Shown: positions 1 to 4,625 of the stretch, piece after piece
How positions within the stretch are numbered: position 1 is the first letter of the stretch
Layout of the letters: every line of letters starts with the position of its first letter
Assembly: GCA_947365485.1 (NCBI GenBank)
Contig: CANAXK010000110.1
Span: forward strand, 1 to 5,699
Length of the DNA stretch: 5,699 nt
Origin: an uncultured bacterium
GTDB lineage: Bacteria > Cyanobacteriota > Vampirovibrionia > Gastranaerophilales > Gastranaerophilaceae
Direction: 5' to 3'
Program-made: the position numbers and the translations under genes
The notes under the pieces: model-generated
What the model saw: only the letters and a program-made list of their open reading frames with translations
Told to the model about the DNA's origin: nothing
Databases searched by the model: none

Positions 1-440
1 TCGAAATAAGCTTGCGGATGCAGACATGCAGGACATACTTCAGGAGCTTCCGTAGCTTTGTCTGTGATTTTTGAGGTTATTCCGTCAAGCTCGCCGGCCT
101 CTGTCAGGTCTTTGATTGTTTCTTCAATCTCGTTGAAGGCTGTTTCTTCGTACTTTGGACTTATGTATTCCAGCATAAGGCTCGGGATGAAAGAGTTTGC
201 CTGCTGCTGATCAAAAATCGAATTGCTGCCGTCCATAACAGACTGCTGCCCGTCAAGCAGCATGTTCTGGCTGAAAGCCTGTTTTAAGGATTCTTCCAGC
301 TTTGCGAAGTCAGAGGCGTCAACCTGTGCAAGCGCGTAGAGTACTACGAACGTAGCAAAAAGCAGGGTGATAAAATCACCGTATGATACGAGCCATCGCT
401 CAAGGTTTTCTGGTTCTTCTTCTCTCTTTTTCTTAGCCAT
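1..440 (-). CDS. motB: Flagellar motor stator protein MotB, N-terminal part (cut by left window edge)
   Basis: This is the N-terminal 146 residues of the stator subunit that, with MotA, forms the ion channel powering flagellar rotation and anchors it to peptidoglycan. A short basic and acidic cytoplasmic tail (residues 1-15) leads into the family signature W16-x3-Y20-x-D22-F-x-T, followed by one membrane helix at about 23-40. D22 matches the essential ion-binding aspartate (D32 in E. coli MotB). The region after the helix (about 41-146) is polar and should be periplasmic, covering the plug and linker. The OmpA-like peptidoglycan-binding domain would lie beyond the left edge. The frame is open to the edge. 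The ATG at 440-438 overlaps the end of motA by 8 bp, with AAAGG just upstream, indicating translational coupling. One oddity is a C-P-A-C motif at residues 136-139, close to the edge. The sequence cannot decide between proton and sodium coupling. Confidence 0.93.
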   Translation of the reverse strand, partial: MAKKKREEEPENLERWLVSYGDFITLLFATFVVLYALAQVDASDFAKLEESLKQAFSQNMLLDGQQSVMDGSNSIFDQQQANSFIPSLMLEYISPKYEETAFNEIEETIKDLTEAGELDGITSKITDKATEAPEVCPACLHPQAYF

Positions 441-1206
441 TCGCCTTTATGTCCGTTGTTTCTTCTTCTAATATAAATGAGCGGAGCTTTCTTTCAATCA
501 AAACAGGGCTTTCTCCTGCCTGAATTGATAAAACGCCTTCAAGTATCATGTTCTTGTATAAGAAAACTTTCTGGTAGATAAACTTGATTCTGGTGCCTAA
601 TGGAATCATTACGAGGTTTGCAGCAAACAGACCGTAAATCGTTGCAACGAAAGCAACAGCAATACCTGCACCGAGCTTTGACGGGTCAGAAAGGTTCTGC
701 ATAACCTGAATCAAACCGAGTACCGCACCAATGATACCAAGCGTCGGTGAGTATCCGCCAAAAGACTCAAAAACTTTTGCACAGCTGTGAACGTGCTCCT
801 CTAGCTGTGAAATCTGGTTTTCCAACATCTCTCTAACAAGAGTCGGGTCTGTACCATCGGCAACCGCTCCAAGTCCGAGGGTCAGAAGTGAGTCAGATGC
901 GTTGTTTGCTTCTTTTTCAAGCGAGATGATACCTTCTTTTCTTGCTTTTGTAGCAAACCCGCCGATTTCGGTTATAAGTGCATTAAAATCAGTCTTGGGT
1001 GGCATGAAAACATTCTTGAGCATCTTTATGGCAGCCATAAGTGTCTGCGGTGGGAAACTCAATACAATCGCACCAGTTGTACCACCAAGTACGATAAACG
1101 CAGCTGTTACCTGTAACAACTGTCCTATGTTTCCACCTTCCATTGCTTGCCCTACAAGGATGAAGCCTATACCAAGAAACACCCCTATTACTGCAAATAT
1201 ATCCAT
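433..1206 (-). CDS. motA: Flagellar motor stator protein MotA
   Basis: This is a complete 257-aa inner-membrane stator subunit that surrounds MotB and pushes on the rotor protein FliG. Four membrane segments are visible at about residues 3-20, 32-52, 150-170 and 183-204, with a large cytoplasmic loop between the second and third. In that loop R89 and E97 lie in the A-R-K-E-G-x(3)-L-E context and match the rotor-contacting R90 and E98 of E. coli MotA. P154 (in SPTLGIIGAV) and P202 (in MIPLG) match the functionally important P173 and P222. The length is normal for the shorter MotA/PomA type. The ATG at 1206-1204 is preceded by GGAGA with a 5-nt spacer. The gene leads directly into motB with an 8-bp overlap (positions 433-440, ATGGCTAA), so the two are made as one operon. 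ExbB/TolQ is unlikely because of the four-helix layout and the MotB partner. Confidence 0.96.
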   Translation of the reverse strand: MDIFAVIGVFLGIGFILVGQAMEGGNIGQLLQVTAAFIVLGGTTGAIVLSFPPQTLMAAIKMLKNVFMPPKTDFNALITEIGGFATKARKEGIISLEKEANNASDSLLTLGLGAVADGTDPTLVREMLENQISQLEEHVHSCAKVFESFGGYSPTLGIIGAVLGLIQVMQNLSDPSKLGAGIAVAFVATIYGLFAANLVMIPLGTRIKFIYQKVFLYKNMILEGVLSIQAGESPVLIERKLRSFILEEETTDIKANG

Positions 1207-1233
1207 AACTATCTCCGATTGTATACTATTCTG

Positions 1234-1239
1234 ACTATA
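1234..1239 (-). promoter_or_regulatory. Possible -10 box for the motAB operon
   Basis: Read on the minus strand this is TATAGT, 27 bp upstream of the motA start. No convincing -35 box lies 16-18 bp further upstream, and I see no good match to a sigma28 flagellar promoter. The box is the mirror of the -10 of the rightward promoter at 1253-1281, as part of an imperfect inverted repeat. The call is weak. Confidence 0.3.
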
Positions 1240-1252
1240 TTAAACTACACTT

Positions 1253-1281
1253 TTTACAGTTTGGAATCCTTTAAATATAGT
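1253..1281 (+). promoter_or_regulatory. Sigma70-type promoter, distal, for the 141-aa gene
   Basis: The -35 box TTTACA (1253-1258) and -10 box TATAGT (1276-1281) are separated by exactly 17 bp, each matching the consensus at five of six positions. It reads toward the gene starting at 1399 and would give a leader of about 110 nt. It lies in the 192-bp divergent intergenic region, which holds no gene, RNA gene or recognisable riboswitch. Confidence 0.55.
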
Positions 1282-1336
1282 AGTTTTATAAGGTTTAATG
1301 TTAAGTATATCACTGTGTATAGCTATGTTTGATACC

Positions 1337-1365
1337 TTTACAAAGGCTAAAAGATGCGTTAAAAT
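1337..1365 (+). promoter_or_regulatory. Sigma70-type promoter, proximal, for the 141-aa gene
   Basis: The -35 box TTTACA (1337-1342), a 17-bp spacer and the -10 box TAAAAT (1360-1365) predict a transcript start near 1372, about 27 nt before the ATG at 1399. A start there favours the ATG over the GTG at 1387, although either would lie within the transcript. Confidence 0.55.
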
Positions 1366-1398
1366 AATAATAGAGATATAAAGAAAGTGTGTGTGATT

Positions 1399-1824
1399 AT
1401 GATTCATCCTGTAAATGCCTTGACCCCTAAGGTATTATTCAAGGGGCAACTTAATGGTTCTGAAAATCCTGTAAACAGAAATACGGAAAGGCGGCTTGCG
1501 GTTATGAACGCCGGAGGGATTTCTGCGGTGACAGGCGCTGTTACAACCGCTATTGCAAGAAGCTACACCTCTACCTGGAAACATGCGGCTTTGTTCGGGC
1601 TTGGTGCAGCGGCTGTTACTATGATGTTCGTCTGTCCGAGATTCCTGTACAAATCAGGTATAACCTCTTTTGCCAAAGAAAAAGAAATGGACGTTTTCTC
1701 CAAAGAAAAAGAGGTGCAGAAAAAACTCCTTACTGACGTAAACGAAGCGATTGACGAACACAGCGAAGACCTGCCGGACAAGCTCGAAAACTACTCAAAG
1801 ACTGTGTGTAAAAAAGAAGCCTAG
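1399..1824 (+). CDS. Protein of unknown function with two hydrophobic segments (141 aa)
   Basis: I do not recognise a functional family. The N-terminus is short and polar and contains a P-x(3)-F-K-G motif (residues 10-16) and then N-P-V-N-R-x-T-E-R (23-31). Two hydrophobic, Gly/Ala-rich stretches follow at about 33-53 and 62-84, which could form a membrane hairpin. The C-terminal third (about 90-141) is highly charged, Lys/Glu-rich and probably helical or coiled. I recall similar small proteins from Gastranaerophilales genomes, without an assigned role. I chose the ATG at 1399; a GTG at 1387 in the same frame would add only four residues. The ribosome-binding site is poor for either start (AAGAAAG around 1381-1387). 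Two promoters lie upstream. The last codons overlap the stop of the convergent neighbour in a shared CTAG. That it encodes a protein is likely from its length, its promoters and its coherent hydrophobic and charged layout. Confidence 0.8.
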   Translation: MIHPVNALTPKVLFKGQLNGSENPVNRNTERRLAVMNAGGISAVTGAVTTAIARSYTSTWKHAALFGLGAAAVTMMFVCPRFLYKSGITSFAKEKEMDVFSKEKEVQKKLLTDVNEAIDEHSEDLPDKLENYSKTVCKKEA

Positions 1825-2258
1825 TCCATCGGAGTTTGTTTGCCCAGACCAAAACCTTCTTTCAAGACTGTGAGCAGACCGCAGGCTGCAAGCCCTGCTG
1901 CGCCGAGTTTGGAGAAGAAACCTTTTGTTGTGAGCGCTAATGCTGCGAAGGAAACGGGCAGAAGGTTGTTGCCTAAAGAATTTAGCACGCCTGAGCAAAA
2001 GCCTTTCACCTTGCCGTAGATAGGGATTATCGGGTTGTTTTCACGCATATCGGCAATTTTTCCCTGAATGGCTCCATTTACAGGGCTTTCTGTGCTGAGG
2101 GTTCTGCGTGATGTGTGGACTCGCTCAAAATGGTCGGCAGTTACCTGTTGGGAGATTCTTGAAGAACTTGCCCTGCCAACAGAGAACGCGTCGTAAACCA
2201 CGGCGCTCATTCCTGCTATACCTGCTGTTTTGCATACTATTGTTGAGACTATTCCCAT
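1821..2258 (-). CDS. Hydrophobic protein of unknown function (145 aa)
   Basis: The function is unknown. The N-terminus (about residues 3-23) is hydrophobic with small residues and could be a membrane anchor or an uncleaved signal. The middle (about 24-75) is polar, with several Arg and Ser residues. A second hydrophobic block runs through about 95-130 (N-S-L-G-N-N-L-L-P-V then alternating Ala/Gly/Leu), broken by K-G-F-F-S-K near 111-116. The end is a Gly-rich E-G-F-G-L-G tail. This layout suggests an inner-membrane protein with two or three helices, and I recall similar proteins in Gastranaerophilales. The ATG at 2258 follows the stop of the HEAT-like gene after 6 bp. Its only candidate ribosome site, AAAGG, lies at the very end of that gene, so translation is probably coupled to it. 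The stop TAG overlaps that of the convergent gene. Confidence 0.8.
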   Translation of the reverse strand: MGIVSTIVCKTAGIAGMSAVVYDAFSVGRASSSRISQQVTADHFERVHTSRRTLSTESPVNGAIQGKIADMRENNPIIPIYGKVKGFCSGVLNSLGNNLLPVSFAALALTTKGFFSKLGAAGLAACGLLTVLKEGFGLGKQTPMD

Positions 2259-2264
2259 ACTTTT

Positions 2265-3182
2265 CTAACCTTTGTTTTCAGTATCTTCTTTTACTGCCGG
2301 ATTCGGAATATGCTTTACTTCTGTTCCTGCTGACATCTTGAGGAGTATGTCTGCTGCCTGAAGCACATCTTCTTTGTCTGCGCTCGGGTTCTGCTGGATG
2401 TTCTTCAAAAGATAGAGCGTGTATTCGTTTCCACTTGCAAGCTGTGAGTTAAACGCGCTTAGAGACGCGATTCTGATTAGTTTTGAAGGGTCTTGAAGCA
2501 TCTTGTTTAAAAGTGCGTTCAATGCCGCGTCGTCAAATCTGTCCTTGTCTTCATCAAGCCTTGTCAGGATTTCTTTTGAAGCCATGAGCCTTATTTCCTG
2601 ATTCGGGTTGTTTAAATAGTTTTCCAGAGACTTTATGTATTCGTCAGTGAGCGCAACAACGCGTTTTTTCTTGCTGTTGTTTTCTTCTGCTTTCTGAGCG
2701 TCCTGCTTGGTGTTTAGTTCGTCAATAATGTTTTGTGACTTGCTTAAGTCTTCTTCTTTTTCTTTTTCCACATTGTTGGAATCTGCTAATCCCGTATTTG
2801 CAGCAGCCATATCATCTGCAACCGACTGCGGGGTTGCGGGGATTTGCGCCTGCACCTGCGCCTGCGGTTGTTGCTGCATTTGTTTTTCATTCGGATTATT
2901 GTACTGGTAATTGTAGTTATTCAAATAGTATTGAGGCGGGTAAGCGCCGTACTGATTCGGATTGGTGGCATAAGTCTGTTCCCGAGGAAGGCTTTGCTGC
3001 GGCTGCGGTTGCTGCGGATAGTTATAATATCCGTATTCGTTATTTATTCCGTACGCCATGTTCTGTTGGTTGGCTCCCAAAGGGCAGCCGTTCGCGCCGG
3101 AGCCGACGTTTACCGCGGGATTTGATATCTGGATTGTTACGCCTGAATAATTAGGCTGTGGATTAATCATCGGGTTTGTCAT
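2265..3182 (-). CDS. HEAT-like repeat protein with Gln/Asn/Pro/Tyr-rich N-terminal region (305 aa)
   Basis: The specific function is unknown. Residues 35-118 are low complexity: many Gln, Asn, Pro and Tyr residues, with Q-P-Q, N-Y and Q-A-Q runs, and probably disordered. Residues 135-175 are strongly charged (Glu/Lys) and likely helical. From about 180 there is a helical repeat: L186, L190, N-P193, I-R198 and L209 recur as L225, L229, D-P232, I-R237 and L248, a period of 39 residues typical of HEAT repeats. A third, degenerate unit follows at about 255-284. HEAT folds usually bind other proteins. There is no signal peptide. The ATG at 3182 has AAAAAAGG upstream with an 8-nt spacer. The gene is first in a pair with the hydrophobic 145-aa gene 6 bp downstream, hinting that the two products work together, perhaps as a membrane-linked scaffold (inference). 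Composition bias at the N-terminus makes homology searches unreliable there. Confidence 0.88.
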   Translation of the reverse strand: MTNPMINPQPNYSGVTIQISNPAVNVGSGANGCPLGANQQNMAYGINNEYGYYNYPQQPQPQQSLPREQTYATNPNQYGAYPPQYYLNNYNYQYNNPNEKQMQQQPQAQVQAQIPATPQSVADDMAAANTGLADSNNVEKEKEEDLSKSQNIIDELNTKQDAQKAEENNSKKKRVVALTDEYIKSLENYLNNPNQEIRLMASKEILTRLDEDKDRFDDAALNALLNKMLQDPSKLIRIASLSAFNSQLASGNEYTLYLLKNIQQNPSADKEDVLQAADILLKMSAGTEVKHIPNPAVKEDTENKG

Positions 3183-3224
3183 ACAATTTACCTTTTTTGC
3201 ACACTTATATACTTATATAAAGTC

Positions 3225-3230
3225 TATAAT
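3225..3230 (+). promoter_or_regulatory. Consensus -10 box TATAAT upstream of the aldolase gene
   Basis: This is a perfect TATAAT inside a very AT-rich divergent intergenic region (3183-3298). No strong -35 lies at 16-18 bp; TTGCAC at 3197-3202 is 22 bp away, which is too far. The predicted start near 3237 leaves a leader of about 60 nt. The same AT-rich stretch read on the minus strand contains TATTAT and TATAAG, which could drive the HEAT-like gene, but no clear -35 accompanies them. Confidence 0.45.
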
Positions 3231-3286
3231 AAAACAGAAATTGCTAGTTGGGAGTATTTTTGTTACGATATGTAAATGAATGTATC

Positions 3287-3293
3287 AAAGGGG
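3287..3293 (+). promoter_or_regulatory. Ribosome-binding site deciding the aldolase start
   Basis: AAAGGGG sits 5 nt before the ATG at 3299. It selects this ATG over an in-frame TTG at 3248, which would add 17 residues that match nothing in the family. The ATG start places the conserved TLRDG motif at residues 9-13, where relatives have it. Confidence 0.8.
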
Positions 3294-3298
3294 CTCAA

Positions 3299-4150
3299 AT
3301 GGGAATAAAGGTTCTGGATTGTACTTTAAGGGACGGCGCCTATGTCGTAAACTCATTCTTCGGGGATGAGAGGATTAAGAATATCATAAAAAACCTTTGC
3401 CTAAGCGGGGTTGATATTGTTGAATGCGGATGGCTAAGAGATTTTAAGCACTGGGATGATTCGGTGTTTTATTCCCAGCCGGAAGATTGCAAAAAGTATT
3501 TATCCGATGGTGCAAAATACGCCCTGATGTTTGATTTGGGAAGATATGACATTGATAAGCTTCCTCAAAACAGCGGTGTTGTTGATATTATAAGAATCGC
3601 GTTTTACAAAAAAAGCCTGCGTGAAGTTGAAGAGGCTGTGAAAAAGGTTCAGAAAAAGGGTTACGAAGTCTTTTTGCAGCCTTCAAATGTGCTTGAATAC
3701 ACGGATGAGGATTTGAAGTCACTTTTTGAGATTGCAAACTCTTGTTCAGTTAATGCTATCTACATAGTTGATTCTTTCGGGTCAATGTTTCCTGAGGATT
3801 TGGAGCGTCTCATCGCATTATTTGACAGGTATGTGAATCCGGGAATAGAAATCGGGTTCCATTCTCACAACAGCATTCAGTTATCTTTTGCTCTCTCGAT
3901 TGATTTTATAAACAAAATGAACCGTGATATAATTGTGGACTCTTCGCTTTTAGGAATCGGACGTGGTGCAGGAAACACAAAGACAGAGCTTTTGATTTCT
4001 TACCTTAACCGGCATGGAAAGGATTACAATACTGATTCTGTCTGGCGGGTTATTTCAGAAGAGATTGAGCCGTTGGCCAAAGAGTCTGGATGGGAATATT
4101 CAGCAGAAAAAGCCCTTAAGGGACTTAAGGGCTTGCATCCTAATTCTTAG
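3299..4150 (+). CDS. DRE-TIM metallolyase, 4-hydroxy-2-oxovalerate aldolase-like
   Basis: This 283-aa protein is a TIM-barrel aldolase/lyase of the HMGL-like superfamily, closest in my reading to the 4-hydroxy-2-oxovalerate-aldolase-like group. These enzymes use a divalent metal to make or break a C-C bond next to a 2-oxo acid. Visible signatures are L-D-C-T-L-R-D-G at residues 6-13 (catalytic R11 and metal ligand D12), V-E-C-G at 41-44, Y-I-V-D-S-F-G-S-M at 155-163, the metal-binding H-S-H-N at 188-191, and G-x-G-R-G-A-G-N-x(2)-T-E at 219-230. It lacks the DmpG C-terminal domain that contacts an acylating aldehyde dehydrogenase, and no such partner gene is nearby, so classical meta-cleavage catabolism is unlikely. 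Relatives often occur in surface-polysaccharide loci, but none is seen here. It ends unusually soon after the L-H-P-N motif (279-282). The substrate is unknown. It is probably cytoplasmic and monocistronic. Confidence 0.9.
   Translation: MGIKVLDCTLRDGAYVVNSFFGDERIKNIIKNLCLSGVDIVECGWLRDFKHWDDSVFYSQPEDCKKYLSDGAKYALMFDLGRYDIDKLPQNSGVVDIIRIAFYKKSLREVEEAVKKVQKKGYEVFLQPSNVLEYTDEDLKSLFEIANSCSVNAIYIVDSFGSMFPEDLERLIALFDRYVNPGIEIGFHSHNSIQLSFALSIDFINKMNRDIIVDSSLLGIGRGAGNTKTELLISYLNRHGKDYNTDSVWRVISEEIEPLAKESGWEYSAEKALKGLKGLHPNS
4107..4134 (-). terminator. Intrinsic terminator of the 126-aa gene, inside the aldolase coding sequence
   Basis: AAGCCCTTAAG (4110-4120) and CTTAAGGGCTT (4124-4134) form a perfect 11-bp stem around a 3-nt loop (GGA at 4121-4123). 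Read on the minus strand the stem runs into five T residues (4111-4107, two of them in the stem), the layout of a Rho-independent terminator. It starts 25 nt past the stop of the minus-strand gene. On the plus strand no T run follows, so it is directional. It encodes the K-A-L-K-G-L-K-G-L end of the aldolase. Confidence 0.8.
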
Positions 4151-4158
4151 TCTCAAGT

Positions 4159-4539
4159 TTATTCCTGAGGTTGTTTAAAACTGTGTTTAATTTCGAACAA
4201 GCCGGGAGCATTAATAAGTGATTCGCCGTTTTTGTGGGAATAAGCAGCTGCATAATTTTTTGCATCCGGAAGCTCCAATGCCATAAGAGTTCTATCCTTT
4301 AAAACAGCAGAATACAAATTGATACATCCCTTTAGTCTTGCGAGGTGCTGTTCTGCTGTTGGGTGAAAATCAAAAGTGCGGTTGTTTGCAACACTCATGA
4401 ACTTGTCGAAAAGCTTGTTGTCCATATTTTCGTTTGTAAGATATTTTTGCACAGTATTTGTCTTGAAATTCTTTACTGTAACACAGCCTCTAAAAGTGTT
4501 TGGCTTGGGCTCATTGCAATTGATACACGAAATGTTCAT
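4159..4539 (-). CDS. Orphan protein of unknown function (126 aa)
   Basis: I do not recognise a family. The protein is soluble-looking, with no membrane segment or signal peptide. The N-terminus has C5 and C8 (C-x2-C) and then P-N-T-F-R-G-C (13-19), followed by a T-V-K-N-F-K-T strand-like stretch. The middle contains D-F-H-P-T-A-E-Q-H (56-64), with two His residues, then a probable helix. The C-terminus is mixed and polar. The ATG at 4539 is chosen because AAGGAG stands 7 nt upstream. A further in-frame ATG at 4611 would add 24 residues but lacks a ribosome site and would reach into the promoter region. It has its own promoter (4591-4619) and terminator (4107-4134), so it is probably a single-gene transcript. 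Its style, a short N-terminal motif ending F-R-G and then an unknown domain, resembles orphan proteins I recall from Gastranaerophilales. Confidence 0.78.
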   Translation of the reverse strand: MNISCINCNEPKPNTFRGCVTVKNFKTNTVQKYLTNENMDNKLFDKFMSVANNRTFDFHPTAEQHLARLKGCINLYSAVLKDRTLMALELPDAKNYAAAYSHKNGESLINAPGLFEIKHSFKQPQE

Positions 4540-4546
4540 TTCAAAA

Positions 4547-4552
4547 CTCCTT
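4547..4552 (-). promoter_or_regulatory. Strong ribosome-binding site deciding the start of the 126-aa gene
   Basis: AAGGAG on the minus strand lies 7 nt before the ATG at 4539-4537. It is the best Shine-Dalgarno match in the window and fixes the start well inside the longest possible reading frame, which opens at 4611. Confidence 0.8.
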
Positions 4553-4590
4553 ATAAAATACACTACAAATCTTTTCAGATCCATGGTAGC

Positions 4591-4619
4591 ACTATTAAGG
4601 AATAATCTCAATATGTAAA
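4591..4619 (-). promoter_or_regulatory. Probable promoter of the 126-aa gene
   Basis: On the minus strand TTTACA (4619-4614) is followed after 17 bp by AATAGT (4596-4591), which matches the -10 consensus at four of six positions. It begins 3 bp past the stop codon of the helicase gene. The predicted leader is about 45 nt. Confidence 0.45.
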
Positions 4620-4625
4620 GATTAT
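4602..4625. repeat. AT-rich inverted repeat between the helicase and 126-aa genes
   Basis: ATAATCT (4602-4608) and AGATTAT (4619-4625) are perfect 7-bp inverted arms around a 10-nt loop. They cover the helicase stop codon and the -35 box of the next gene. No T run follows in either direction. It could be a weak terminator, an operator, or chance in AT-rich DNA. Confidence 0.3.

Noticed and set aside
902..1332. Plus-strand open frames of 110 and 61 codons opposite motA and its upstream region
   Set aside because: They lie antisense to the clearly conserved motA, have no ribosome site, and their translations show no coherent domain.
1880..1902. GC-rich potential hairpin (CGCAG...CTGCG) as a terminator for the 141-aa gene
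   Set aside because: The stem is interrupted, there is no following T run, and the bases are explained as coding sequence of the 145-aa gene.
1563..1998. Minus-strand open frames of 72 and 67 codons in the 1563-1998 region
   Set aside because: They overlap the better-supported 141-aa and 145-aa genes in other frames and have no start signals.
2820..3060. Repetitive CTGC/TTG-rich stretch as a CRISPR or tandem-repeat array
   Set aside because: No fixed repeat unit or spacers are present; the pattern comes from Gln, Asn, Pro and Tyr codons in the HEAT-like gene.
2707..3154. Several plus-strand open frames opposite the HEAT-like gene, rich in Arg, Leu, Ala and Cys
   Set aside because: These are complementary-strand shadows of the Gln/Asn/Pro-rich coding sequence; the composition is explained by the antisense of CAG, CAA and GCC codons.
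3248..3298. TTG at 3248 as start of the aldolase gene
   Set aside because: No ribosome site precedes it, and the ATG at 3299 has AAAGGGG at ideal spacing and matches the family N-terminus.
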